A stretch of DNA of 64,000 nt from Brevinematales bacterium. GTDB lineage: Bacteria > Spirochaetota > Brevinematia > DTOW01. Under the pieces are notes generated by a model. The model was given only the letters and a program-made list of their open reading frames with translations, made no database searches and had not been told where the DNA came from. Positions 8,552 through 16,659 of the stretch are shown piece by piece. Where the stretch lies: NCBI GenBank assembly GCA_026415355.1, contig JAOAHF010000005.1:1-64000 (forward strand). The letters run 5' to 3'. How positions within the stretch are numbered: the stretch's first letter is position 1; every line of letters begins with the position of its first letter. The position numbers and the translations under genes were made by a program.

Positions 8552-9427
8552 ATGAGGAAGGGTATAGTTTTAGCTGGTGGTAGTGGTACAAGGTTGTATC
8601 CTGTGACGAAAGCTGTTAGTAAACAGCTGTTACCTATTTATGATAAACCTATGATATATTATTCACTTTCAGTTTTACTTCTTTCAGGCATAAGAGATAT
8701 ATTGATAATATCTAATCCTGAGTTTATAGACTTGTACAAGAGACTTTTTGAGGATGGTAGTTTTATAGGAGTTTCTGTAAAATATAAAGTTCAAGAAAAA
8801 CCAAGAGGTATAGCAGAGGCTTTTATAATAGGAGAAGATTTTATAGGTGGAGATAATGTATGTTTGGTTTTGGGTGACAATATATTTTTCGGTCAAGGTT
8901 TTTCAGTTATGCTAGAAAAGGCTAATAGTTTAGATGGAGCTACAGTATTTGGTTATTTTGTTAAGGATCCGAGTGCATATGGGGTTATAGAAGTTGACAA
9001 AGATGGTAAACCTTTATCAATAGAAGAAAAACCCCAAAAGCCTAGATCTCATTATGCTATCCCTGGTCTTTATTTTTATGATAATGATGTTGTAAATATA
9101 GCAAAATCTTTAAAGCCTTCTGCTAGAGGAGAATTAGAGATTACTGATGTGAATAAAGTTTATTTAGAAAGAGGAAAGTTAAATGTTTTACTTTTTGGTA
9201 GGGGATTTGCGTGGTTTGATGCTGGAACCCATGATGGTCTTCTAGAAGCATCAAATTTTATTGAGACAATCCAAAAAAGGCAGTCTATGTATGTAGGATG
9301 TATTGAGGAGATAGCATACAGGAAGGGGTTTATTAATAGAGAGCAGCTTGTTGATCTAGCTAAAAGGTTAGAAAAGACAAACTATGGTAAATATCTACTT
9401 GAAATTGCTAATGAAAATATTTTATAG
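8552..9427 (+). CDS. rfbA: Glucose-1-phosphate thymidylyltransferase
   Basis: 291 residues, full length. The nucleotidyltransferase signature [16 protein letters not shown] begins at residue ~4 and is followed by [15 protein letters not shown]. Later motifs are [31 protein letters not shown] and [18 protein letters not shown], which are specific for RmlA/RfbA. It makes dTDP-glucose, the first step of dTDP-rhamnose synthesis for surface polysaccharide. rfbB, rfbC and rfbD are not adjacent, so the pathway must be completed elsewhere. AGAGG lies upstream of ATG 8552. Confidence 0.95.
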   Translation: MRKGIVLAGGSGTRLYPVTKAVSKQLLPIYDKPMIYYSLSVLLLSGIRDILIISNPEFIDLYKRLFEDGSFIGVSVKYKVQEKPRGIAEAFIIGEDFIGGDNVCLVLGDNIFFGQGFSVMLEKANSLDGATVFGYFVKDPSAYGVIEVDKDGKPLSIEEKPQKPRSHYAIPGLYFYDNDVVNIAKSLKPSARGELEITDVNKVYLERGKLNVLLFGRGFAWFDAGTHDGLLEASNFIETIQKRQSMYVGCIEEIAYRKGFINREQLVDLAKRLEKTNYGKYLLEIANENIL

Positions 9428-9465
9428 GATTTATTTGCAAAGTGTTAATCTTAATTTTCTACAAA

Positions 9466-9494
9466 TTGACTATAGGTTAATACTCTATTAAAAT
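9466..9494 (+). promoter_or_regulatory. Promoter of the Rrf2 gene, possibly with overlapping Rrf2 operator
   Basis: TTGACT (9466-9471), a 17-bp spacer and TAAAAT (9489-9494). The -35 box reads on as TTGACTATAGG, which resembles the left half of IscR/Rrf2-type operators, so autorepression at this site is plausible. The leader contains AGGAGAG before ATG 9518. Confidence 0.55.
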
Positions 9495-9517
9495 TATAGT
9501 ATATTAGGAGAGCATTT

Positions 9518-9991
9518 ATGATAAAGATTTCTACCAGGGTTTTGTATGGCTTGAGGGCTATAATATATATGGGGCTTAATAAGGATAAATGGCCTGTGTC
9601 CTTAAGCGAAATTGCTAATTACCAAAATATACCGTTGAGGTATATAGAACAAATATTCATAAGATTCAGAAAAGCTAATATTGTCAAAAGTATAAGAGGT
9701 GTTAAAGGTGGATATATCCTAAAGAATGGATTTGAAGATATTACCTTACTTGAAATAGTAGAATCTGCTGATAGTAAGATTATTCCGGTTTGGTGTTTGA
9801 ATCCTAACTCGAAAAAGAAGTGTCCTATAGTTGAAGATTGTATATTAGTTGATATTTGGGCTGGTTTGGGTAAAAATATAAGAGATTATTTGGGTAGTAT
9901 AAGATTAGGTGATATACTAAAGAAAGCCAAGGAAACAGATTTTGTTGAGCTTATAAGAAAAATGTCTTTAGGTTCATATCATAGGAGTTAG
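9518..9991 (+). CDS. Rrf2-family transcriptional regulator with three-cysteine (Fe-S) motif
   Basis: 157 residues. The N-terminal winged helix (STRVLYGLRAIIYMGLN, LSEIANYQNIPLRYIEQIF, VKSIRGVKGGYIL) is classic Rrf2. The effector region has three Cys in WCLNPNSKKKC and PIVEDC, spacing C-x8-C-x5-C, placed like the [2Fe-2S] ligands of IscR/NsrR. It is likely a redox, NO or Fe-S-status sensor; no isc/suf genes are nearby to say which. AGGAGAG precedes ATG 9518, and a good promoter overlaps a possible operator. Its 3' end overlaps the convergent membrane-protein gene by 4 bp. Confidence 0.85.
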   Translation: MIKISTRVLYGLRAIIYMGLNKDKWPVSLSEIANYQNIPLRYIEQIFIRFRKANIVKSIRGVKGGYILKNGFEDITLLEIVESADSKIIPVWCLNPNSKKKCPIVEDCILVDIWAGLGKNIRDYLGSIRLGDILKKAKETDFVELIRKMSLGSYHRS

Positions 9992-11172
9992 GATGTATGT
10001 AGTGTTTTTATTTCTATAAACTGTATTATAAGCATTTTTTCTGGTGAGAAATGTTTACTTGTTGCAGGAAATATTTTTATGGTAGAGTTGAATATTACTT
10101 CGTTGTTTGCCAATGAGAATTTAAAGTTTTCTAGTGTAAGTCCTTCTCTATAGAAGGATATTTGCTTTGTTTTTATAAAACTTGATTCATCTTCTGGTAC
10201 TACTGTAGGTATTAATCCTTGGGTTTCTTGGAGTATATCCGTTTTTGAAAGAGCTTCTGGTAGGCCATATCTCTTTCTGTATTCGGAATAGTTTAAGATG
10301 TCGAGTACAGTGTTTATATCTAAATCAGTTAGATCACTTCCTCTTACTAGTTCTTTTAGTACTGATATTATTTTTTTACTTCTGTCGTCAACTGGATGTA
10401 GAAACCAATCAACCTCAACTAAAAACTCTTCTATTCCTATTTCTTGTCCTGTGAATATCTCTTCTATGTCTTCGGAGTTTCTTGACCTTATAATGTCAAA
10501 TATTGTATCGTATAAGTATTTATCAGGATGTTGTTTTATTTTAAAACGATCCATGAGTTTTACTGCTAGTTTCACAACATTTTCTGTTTTTATGGCTTTG
10601 AGAAATTCAAGATTGAGATTTGCCACTATTACTGATGGTTTTTTTTGATGTATTTTTCTAAGTATTATTATTGGTATGTCAACGAAACTTATTAACTTAC
10701 TTATGACTTCTTTTTGATATGATAAAAGTCTGCTTTTTTCAATATCTTGATGATAAACATTTGATAACATGATATTTATCATCCTACCAAAATCACCAAA
10801 TTCATCATCTTCAGGTAATACGGAAAATATTCCAGATTCGTCTTTATGTGTTCCCTTGAGTAGATTTTCTAAGAGTGAAGTTTTTCTACTCTCTAAATCT
10901 CCAAAAACTTTTGAAACTATAACTTTATATCTTTCGTGATACTCTTTTAAAAATTTTCTGTACTTAAAGAAATAAATATATGCTATTATGAGTCCGGATG
11001 ATAGTGAAATAACATATAACGGTATTCCAAATAATACTAGATATTTTTCAAATGATTGTGGACTAAGGTTTTGGTTTAAAAACACAGTTAGGAAGTATAG
11101 TACTATCAGTATAATAACAAACGTAAAACCTGATAGGATTATAGATGACTTTATATAGTTTCTTATGTTCAT
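9988..11172 (-). CDS. Two-TM membrane protein of unknown function, downstream of an ExbB/TolQ-like gene
   Basis: 394 residues. Two transmembrane segments (~10-32 and ~48-70) flank a short periplasmic loop, followed by a long cytoplasmic region. A basic helix after the second TM (FKYRKFLKEYHERYKVIVSKV) could be HAMP-like. The region at ~145-260 (KEVISKLISFVDIPIIILRK, VIVANLNLEFLKAIK) has a PAS-like feel, but I cannot assign it. No kinase or cyclase motif is present. The gene begins 1 bp after the ExbB/TolQ-like gene, so both are translated from one mRNA and may work together, in the place where ExbD/TolR would be expected. Confidence 0.55.
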   Translation of the reverse strand: MNIRNYIKSSIILSGFTFVIILIVLYFLTVFLNQNLSPQSFEKYLVLFGIPLYVISLSSGLIIAYIYFFKYRKFLKEYHERYKVIVSKVFGDLESRKTSLLENLLKGTHKDESGIFSVLPEDDEFGDFGRMINIMLSNVYHQDIEKSRLLSYQKEVISKLISFVDIPIIILRKIHQKKPSVIVANLNLEFLKAIKTENVVKLAVKLMDRFKIKQHPDKYLYDTIFDIIRSRNSEDIEEIFTGQEIGIEEFLVEVDWFLHPVDDRSKKIISVLKELVRGSDLTDLDINTVLDILNYSEYRKRYGLPEALSKTDILQETQGLIPTVVPEDESSFIKTKQISFYREGLTLENFKFSLANNEVIFNSTIKIFPATSKHFSPEKMLIIQFIEIKTLHTS

Positions 11173-11173
11173 T

Positions 11174-11809
11174 CTACCATATGGTCTTATTTGATGACAT
11201 TAGTAGTAATATTTCTGTAACATTTGCTTCAATCTCTTCGATTATTTCTTGGGATTTATTTACTAGGTAATTGTATAGTATTAGGAGAGGTATTGCGACT
11301 ATAAGTCCTGCTGCAGTTGTTATTAACGCTTCAGCGATACCTGTTAAGAGTTCTGAAGGTGATGCTAGGCCTTTTTCTGCTAATACTGATGTTGCCTTTA
11401 TCATACCTAGTACTGTTCCAAGAAGCCCAAGCATCGGAGATACTGTTACCATAGTTCCAAGTAAGTATAGGTATCTGTTAACAACAGGTAGTTCTATTTT
11501 TGCTATATCTTGTATTGAATTTTCAATATCCTCTCTAGAAGATCCTTTTAGGTAGACATCAACTGCTGTTTTGAGTATGTTTGAAGCGACTGACTTTTCA
11601 GCATCACATATTGCTATTATGTCTCTTAGATTGCCTTTGTTTATTTTATCCTTTGCTAGGCTAAAGAGTTTTTTTGTTGATCTTCTCAGATTTGTGAGAA
11701 AAAAGTATCTTTCTATAGATATAGCTACTCCTATAATAGAAGCAATTAGAATAAATATCATCATTATACCGCCTTTTGCTAGATAATCAAAAATTCCTCC
11801 TATTTCCAT
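11174..11809 (-). CDS. MotA/TolQ/ExbB-family proton channel protein
   Basis: 211 residues with three membrane segments: ~12-32, ~122-145 and ~160-185. The family core VSPMLGLLGTVLGMIKATSVLAEKG and LTGIAEALITTAAGLIVAIPLLILYNYL matches TolQ/ExbB. These proteins form the stator of proton-driven envelope motors together with a single-TM ExbD/TolR protein. No ExbD/TolR gene follows; a 394-residue two-TM protein does. GGGATATTT near the start gives only a weak ribosome-binding site. TonB, Tol-Pal or gliding-type roles are all possible. Confidence 0.88.
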   Translation of the reverse strand: MEIGGIFDYLAKGGIMMIFILIASIIGVAISIERYFFLTNLRRSTKKLFSLAKDKINKGNLRDIIAICDAEKSVASNILKTAVDVYLKGSSREDIENSIQDIAKIELPVVNRYLYLLGTMVTVSPMLGLLGTVLGMIKATSVLAEKGLASPSELLTGIAEALITTAAGLIVAIPLLILYNYLVNKSQEIIEEIEANVTEILLLMSSNKTIW

Positions 11810-11914
11810 AAAATATCCCCGTTCAAGTTTAATTTTCTATGTTTGGAGTATTTTTATTCAAATTTAATTAGATAATTTTTACGTCGATCTTTTGAAAGCT
11901 TGATTCTAATAATT

Positions 11915-11942
11915 TTGACTTTTGTATGCTAATTTGTATATT
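11915..11942 (+). promoter_or_regulatory. Promoter of the flavin oxidoreductase gene
   Basis: TTGACT (11915-11920), a 16-bp spacer and TATATT (11937-11942). The predicted start near 11949 lies downstream of the in-frame ATG at 11922. This rules that codon out and favours the start at 11970, which has AGGAGG in front. Confidence 0.6.
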
Positions 11943-11969
11943 ATTAGTAGGAATTGTTTAGGAGGTTTT

Positions 11970-12716
11970 ATGGTAGGTGCTAAAAAACTATTCCAAGGAA
12001 TAGTTGAGATAAAAAAGATAGTTACTGAAGCAGAAGGTGTCAAAAGTTTTTATTTCAGTATAGATGAATTTAATTATGAACCTGGTCATTTTGTTATGAC
12101 TGCTTTGCCTGAGGATTACGAAGATAAGAAAAAGAGAAGAGCGTATTCGATATCAACATCTCCTACTGAAACTAGCAAAGATGGTCTTATAGGAATAACT
12201 ATAAAGCTAGTTGAGGGTGGGTATTTTACAACTAAGATACATGATCCTTCGATAATTAATGAAGCCTCCAAATTATTTGTTGCAGGTCCTTTTGGACATA
12301 GTATATTTAGTGGAAATGAAAATAGTATAAAGAGTGTAGTTTTATTTGCTGCGGGTAGTGGAATTGCACCTGTTAGGTCTGCTATGAAATATATCTATGA
12401 CAAGATGCCACATGTAAAGGTTACTTTATTTTATAGCTTCAAAACTCCAAAAGATTTCATATATGAAAAAGATATAAAAGAAATGCTAAGAAATCCTAAT
12501 TTCAAAGGTTTTATAACTGTAACAAGGTATGATGGCGATGATTGGAAAGGTTTAAAAGGTAGAATAACTAGAGATTTAATTCTTGATAATGTTACTGGAG
12601 AAGAAGATATATTCTATGCTTGTGGTAATACTGCTTTTGTGAAGGAAATTGAAAACGTTGTAATCAATGAGCTTAGAGTAGATAAATCAAGATTTAAGGC
12701 GGAGGCTTGGGGTTAA
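11970..12716 (+). CDS. FAD/NAD(P)-binding oxidoreductase (ferredoxin-reductase fold)
   Basis: 248 residues from the preferred ATG 11970 (AGGAGG 4 bp upstream; a promoter at 11915-11942 excludes the longer frame). FAD-binding barrel: YEPGHFVMTALPE and KRRAYSISTSPTE, the RxYS flavin motif. The NAD(P) domain carries LFAAGSGIAPVRSAMKYI and ends FYACGNTAFVKEIE. No 2Fe-2S domain is attached, so it resembles stand-alone reductase subunits that pass electrons to a ferredoxin or flavoprotein partner. The partner is unknown. Its stop codon overlaps that of convergent galE within the four bases TTAA. Confidence 0.85.
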   Translation: MVGAKKLFQGIVEIKKIVTEAEGVKSFYFSIDEFNYEPGHFVMTALPEDYEDKKKRRAYSISTSPTETSKDGLIGITIKLVEGGYFTTKIHDPSIINEASKLFVAGPFGHSIFSGNENSIKSVVLFAAGSGIAPVRSAMKYIYDKMPHVKVTLFYSFKTPKDFIYEKDIKEMLRNPNFKGFITVTRYDGDDWKGLKGRITRDLILDNVTGEEDIFYACGNTAFVKEIENVVINELRVDKSRFKAEAWG

Positions 12717-13690
12717 GCTGATTTTTTTATTTTTTGGTGCCATTTCCAAGCGTGAGATATTATATCTTCGATACCGAATTCTGGCTCCCATTTTAGAATG
12801 TTTTTTGCTTTATTGCTCTTAGCTATGAGTATTGCTGGATCTCCCGGTCTTCTTTCAACTTCTTCAACTGCGAAATCTTTTTTTGTAACGTTTTTGACAG
12901 TGTTGATTATTTCTCTTACACTGAATCCTTTTCCATTTCCTAGGTTGAAATAGTTAGAATTATTTCCTTCCATTAAGTATTCAACACCTTTTATGTGAGC
13001 TGATGCAAGATCATTTACATGTATGTAATCTCTTATGCAAGTACCATCTGGTGTGGGGTAGTCAGTTCCAAATATTTTTATTGATTTTCTTATACCCATT
13101 GCTGCATCGAGCACTAGTGGTATAAGGTGAGTTTCTGGTTCATGACATTCTCCTATTTCTCCTTCAGGATCTGCACCTGCTGCATTAAAATACCTGAAAG
13201 CTACATATTTGAGAGAGTGTGTATCAGAATAATCCTTTAACACTTGTTCTACCATCCATTTAGTTCTACCGTAAGGGTTTATGGGATTCTTTGGTTCTTC
13301 TTCATCAATTGGTACATTTTCTGGCATTCCATATACAGCAGCTGTTGATGAGAATATAATTTTATTTATTCCGTTATCAAGCATAGTATGGATAAGATTT
13401 AATGTGTTGCAAAGATTATTTTCATAATACTTTCTTGGGTTTTGTACTGATTCGCCAACTTCAATATAAGCACAAAAATGCATTACAACATCTGGTTTGT
13501 AGTTTTTGAACACTATTTCTAGTTGTTTTCTGTCACCAATGTCACCTATAATAAACTTACCATACTTAGCTAGAAATTCATATCCATGTGAAAGATTGTC
13601 ATAAATTATAACATCATAACCTTTCTTTAAGAGCATTTTGCATACATGTGAGCCTATGTATCCGGCTCCTCCTGCTACAAGTACTTTCAT
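12713..13690 (-). CDS. galE: UDP-glucose 4-epimerase
   Basis: 325 residues from ATG 13690, which has a strong GGAGG ribosome-binding site at 13691-13700; the longer frame to 13738 lacks one. The Rossmann motif VLVAGGAGYIGSHV lies at the N-terminus. The catalytic Ser is in SSTAAVYG and the Tyr/Lys pair in NPYGRTKW. CIRDYIHVNDLA and FNLGNGKGFSVREI are GalE hallmarks. It interconverts UDP-glucose and UDP-galactose for glycan synthesis. It lies downstream of trpS on the same strand (31 bp from trpS end) and is probably co-transcribed with it. Confidence 0.95.
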   Translation of the reverse strand: MKVLVAGGAGYIGSHVCKMLLKKGYDVIIYDNLSHGYEFLAKYGKFIIGDIGDRKQLEIVFKNYKPDVVMHFCAYIEVGESVQNPRKYYENNLCNTLNLIHTMLDNGINKIIFSSTAAVYGMPENVPIDEEEPKNPINPYGRTKWMVEQVLKDYSDTHSLKYVAFRYFNAAGADPEGEIGECHEPETHLIPLVLDAAMGIRKSIKIFGTDYPTPDGTCIRDYIHVNDLASAHIKGVEYLMEGNNSNYFNLGNGKGFSVREIINTVKNVTKKDFAVEEVERRPGDPAILIAKSNKAKNILKWEPEFGIEDIISHAWKWHQKIKKSA

Positions 13691-13741
13691 AAGAACCTCC
13701 TTATAAAAACTTAATTTGATTGTGTTTACCAAGTACACTAA

Positions 13742-14722
13742 CTATATAGATAATTTCATTGCTTCTTTAACTTCTTGTAACGTTTTTGATGCTACTTCTC
13801 GTGCCTTTTTAGATCCTTCTTTAAGTATGTCAATGACTTCATCTATATTCTTTTCGTAATATTTTCTTTTTTCCTTTACTGGAGCTAAGTATTCAACAAT
13901 CTTTTTAGCAATTCTATCTTTACATTCTACGCATCCTATTTGAGCACCTATGCATTCTTCAATAACAGTTTCTACTATTTCGGGATAAAACACCTTGTAA
14001 AGAGGAAATGTTTTACAGTTATCTGGGTTTCCTGGATCTGTTCTTTTTATTCTTCCAGTATCTGTTACCATCATTTTGACCTTTTTGTATATTTCGTCTT
14101 GGTTATCTTTTATGTATATTGCATTATTGTAACTTTTGCTCATTTTTCTACCGTCTATTCCATAGACATGAGTTACTTCTCCTAGTATTGGTTGGGGTTC
14201 TGGAAATAGCTCTCCAAATAGATAATTAAATCTTCTAATGATTTCTCTAGTTATTTCTAAGTGTGGTAATTGATCTTTTCCTACAGGGACTCTTGTTGCC
14301 TTGTATATGATGATATCTGCAGCTTGGAGTACTGGGTATGCCAGGAAACCTATGTTATTCAGATCTTTGTCTCTAATGTTTTCTTTTGCATCTTTGTAAG
14401 TAGGATTTCTTTCAAGCCATCCTAGGGGGGTTATCATAGAAAGTAGTGTGAAGAGTTCGGAGTGTTCTGGTACCATTGATTGTACGAATATTACGCTTTT
14501 GTTTGGATCAATACCTGCGGATAACCAGTCTATTACCATTTCTAATGTTAACTCTTTGAGATTAATATTTTTGTCAAAATCTGTCGTCATAGCGTGTAAG
14601 TTTGCAACCATATAGAAACATTCGTATTTGTCTTGAAGTTCAACCCACTGTTTCAATGCACCAACATAGTTGCCTAAGTGTAAATATCCAGTCGGTCTCA
14701 TTCCGCTCAAAACTCTTTCCAT
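13742..14722 (-). CDS. trpS: Tryptophanyl-tRNA synthetase
   Basis: About 326 residues. The class I HIGH-like motif appears in MRPTGYLHLGNYVGAL and the KMSKS loop as RKMSKSYNNAI. AYPVLQAADIIIY and VPVGKDQLPHLEITREI complete the TrpS fingerprint. I prefer the start at 14722 (MERVLSG), which matches typical TrpS N-termini; an in-frame ATG at 14746 adds eight residues, and neither has a clear ribosome-binding site. The 280-bp region upstream holds a hairpin at 14794-14807 and a candidate antisense-direction small RNA. galE follows. Confidence 0.95.
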   Translation of the reverse strand: MERVLSGMRPTGYLHLGNYVGALKQWVELQDKYECFYMVANLHAMTTDFDKNINLKELTLEMVIDWLSAGIDPNKSVIFVQSMVPEHSELFTLLSMITPLGWLERNPTYKDAKENIRDKDLNNIGFLAYPVLQAADIIIYKATRVPVGKDQLPHLEITREIIRRFNYLFGELFPEPQPILGEVTHVYGIDGRKMSKSYNNAIYIKDNQDEIYKKVKMMVTDTGRIKRTDPGNPDNCKTFPLYKVFYPEIVETVIEECIGAQIGCVECKDRIAKKIVEYLAPVKEKRKYYEKNIDEVIDILKEGSKKAREVASKTLQEVKEAMKLSI

Positions 14723-14793
14723 ACACAAAATTCTGTATGAAAGCATTTGTTAATTTCCAAAGTTGAACTGTTTGTAAAGGTAGAAATTGAAAT

Positions 14794-14807
14794 ATCCCGT
14801 TTGGGAT
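14794..14807 (-). promoter_or_regulatory. Small hairpin in the trpS leader
   Basis: ATCCC (14794-14798), a 4-nt loop and GGGAT (14803-14807), extendable by A/T pairs on both sides. On the trpS strand it is followed by ATTTCAATTTC and lies about 70 nt before the start codon. It could be a weak attenuator or simply a leader structure. No T-box specifier or tryptophan-rich leader peptide was recognised. Confidence 0.25.
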
Positions 14808-14872
14808 TTGTGGTAATTTAAACTTGACTTTTCAAAACTTGATTTTTTAGAAGAAAATACTATATTAATAGT

Positions 14873-14932
14873 AGCAATTAAGAACTTTCCACACCTCCTT
14901 CCCGGGCAGGTTTCCCCCTTCCTGCCCGTTTT
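14873..14932 (+). ncRNA. Candidate C-rich small RNA with anti-Shine-Dalgarno stretch
   Basis: A promoter-like pair TTGATT (14839-14844), 16 bp and TATATT (14861-14866) predicts a start near 14873. The transcript would contain ACACCTCCTTCC in an apparently single-stranded stretch. It would then form the stem CGGGCAGG (14903-14910), a loop TTTCCCCCTT and CCTGCCCG (14921-14928), followed by TTTT. That is a compact ~60-nt RNA ending in an intrinsic terminator. ACACCTCCTT is perfectly complementary to a strong ribosome-binding site, as in C-rich regulatory RNAs of other bacteria. The region lies between divergent trpS and the TPR gene, so no known + strand gene explains a terminator here. Expression is inferred, not shown. 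Confidence 0.45.
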
Positions 14933-15030
14933 CATCATGTAATGAAATTATTGATTTATTCTTGAATTTTTATCTGTGTATTAATCAAATTATTAATGTC
15001 TCTTGTAATTAGTTACGAAAATTATCTAAG

Positions 15031-16659
15031 ATGGAGTTTCTAATAGCATTAGAAATAGCATTGGTAATAGCAGTAATTGCTTATTTTGTTGTAAGTTCTC
15101 TTTTTAAAGACCAATATAAGGTAATAACTGATCTTAAGAGTAAGGGTAATTATGAGGAAGCTTTAAAGAGGCTTTTAAGAATGTATCAGAAAAATAAAGA
15201 TGATACTAGAGTTATATACGAGCTTGCAGAGATAAATAAGCATCTTAAAAATAATCTTGAGGCTATAGGTTATTATCTAAAATTAGTTGAAAAAGATACT
15301 TATCCATCTATTACTAGTAAAGGTGAAGTTTTAAAGGATATAGGTATTTTGTTTTTGAATGAAAAGAAAATTCGTGAAGCATTTTATTATCTTTACTATG
15401 CTTCTTATTTTCTTCCTGCTGATAAGGATGTTAACTTTAGTCTTTTCAAGGTTCTATTTGAAGAGGAGAATTTCCAACTTGCTGATACTTTTGGTCAAAG
15501 GGCATTACCTTTTTACTCAAAGGATCCATTGTTTTTAACTGATTATGCTATTACTAAGCTTGAGTTGGGTAAGTATGGTGATGCTATTGAACTTGCTGAA
15601 AAAGCGGCGTTTTCAAAGAATGTGAAAACTCGTATAGTATTAGGATTTACGTTACATAAACTGGGTGGTTATAGGAGAGCCGTTGATGTAGTTTCTTCAA
15701 TACTTACAGAGGAAGGAATTCCTGATCAGGTTATTTACTTAGCGTATAAAATAATAACTTACTCTCATATAGCGATGAAAAACTTTAATGAGGCAATGAA
15801 GTACTGGGATCAGTTTCTGACTTTTGCTACGTCGAAGGGTATGGATAGTGTTATACGAGAGATTGGATTTGGAATTTTTATGACGTATCTTTTCTTCTCT
15901 AGATATGAGAGTGCAAAGGAAATGTTATCGATGCTCAAAGAGTATAATATAAGTGATGCTGTTATAAATTCTTTGTCTCCATTTATTGATGAAGCTATTA
16001 GAAATACAAACCTTAAGAAAGAGATGAAACCGTATGATCTCAGACCTATAAAAGAGATAGAAAACTATGTTAATTCTTGGATAAATTCATCTCTTAGACC
16101 ACGAGAAATTGTAGATGCTTTTGTGTTAAGGAGAGAAAAAAGAGAGAAGTTAAACGTTATTGAAATAATAAAACAAGTTCAAGAAGAGATGAAAATACAC
16201 AACAAAAAAGTTGAAGAATTTCTGAGTTCTGGTAGAGGAGGGTTGTCTGTTGAGGATGAAGAAGATATATGTGATATGTTTACAAATCGTTTAGATAGTA
16301 ATACGTTTACTAGTATATCAGAAGAACTTGTAAAGGCGCTAGGATTTAGTATACTTAGGAAGTTGGATACTGATGTTTTTGCTGAAGCTGAAGGAATTGA
16401 TTTTATATGCTCAAGACATAAGGAAGTTGATAAGTATTATGTTGCTGTTAGAAGATGGGGTACAAATGAAATAGGTAAGATAGCAATAGTTGATATCAAT
16501 CAAAAAGCCACGGAAAATGATTGTGATAGAGTATTTATAATATCATCTGCTCCACTTACTGAAGAAGCTAGGGATTATGTTGAGAAGAATAGTAGAATTG
16601 AGTTTAAAACTTGTAAAGAAGTTGCTGGTGTGCTAAAGACTATTATTCCTTCGGTCTAA
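15031..16659 (+). CDS. Membrane-anchored TPR protein with C-terminal Mrr-like (restriction-endonuclease-fold) domain
   Basis: 542 residues. One N-terminal TM helix (~4-25) is followed by TPR-like helix pairs over ~30-300 (NYEEALKRLLRMYQKNKDD, NNLEAIGYYLKLVEKD, GKYGDAIELAEKAA) and a charged linker. The C-terminal domain (~430-542) reads LVKALGFSILRKL, AEAEGIDFICSRH, KYYVAVRRWG and ends VFIISSAPLTEEARDYVEK, FKTCKEVAGVL. That order matches the Mrr/RecB-like fold. However, the usual QxK catalytic pair is replaced by AVRR, so nuclease activity is doubtful. It overlaps the convergent response-regulator gene by 27 bp. No Shine-Dalgarno sequence precedes ATG. Role unknown; a scaffold at the membrane is a guess. 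Confidence 0.65.
   Translation: MEFLIALEIALVIAVIAYFVVSSLFKDQYKVITDLKSKGNYEEALKRLLRMYQKNKDDTRVIYELAEINKHLKNNLEAIGYYLKLVEKDTYPSITSKGEVLKDIGILFLNEKKIREAFYYLYYASYFLPADKDVNFSLFKVLFEEENFQLADTFGQRALPFYSKDPLFLTDYAITKLELGKYGDAIELAEKAAFSKNVKTRIVLGFTLHKLGGYRRAVDVVSSILTEEGIPDQVIYLAYKIITYSHIAMKNFNEAMKYWDQFLTFATSKGMDSVIREIGFGIFMTYLFFSRYESAKEMLSMLKEYNISDAVINSLSPFIDEAIRNTNLKKEMKPYDLRPIKEIENYVNSWINSSLRPREIVDAFVLRREKREKLNVIEIIKQVQEEMKIHNKKVEEFLSSGRGGLSVEDEEDICDMFTNRLDSNTFTSISEELVKALGFSILRKLDTDVFAEAEGIDFICSRHKEVDKYYVAVRRWGTNEIGKIAIVDINQKATENDCDRVFIISSAPLTEEARDYVEKNSRIEFKTCKEVAGVLKTIIPSV

Noticed and set aside
11922-11969. Longer N-terminus for the flavin oxidoreductase
   Set aside because: The region overlaps a clear -35/-10 pair, and the ATG at 11970 has AGGAGG directly upstream.
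14750-14938. Minus-strand frame upstream of trpS beginning with two ATGs
   Set aside because: No ribosome-binding site, no recognisable domain, and it runs through the hairpin of the candidate small RNA. Part of it resembles a vector-like GC-rich patch only by chance.
16633-16659. Frameshift suspected where the TPR and response-regulator genes overlap by 27 bp
   Set aside because: Both proteins end at family-typical positions (Fis helix-turn-helix; Mrr-like end), so a true convergent overlap is simpler.
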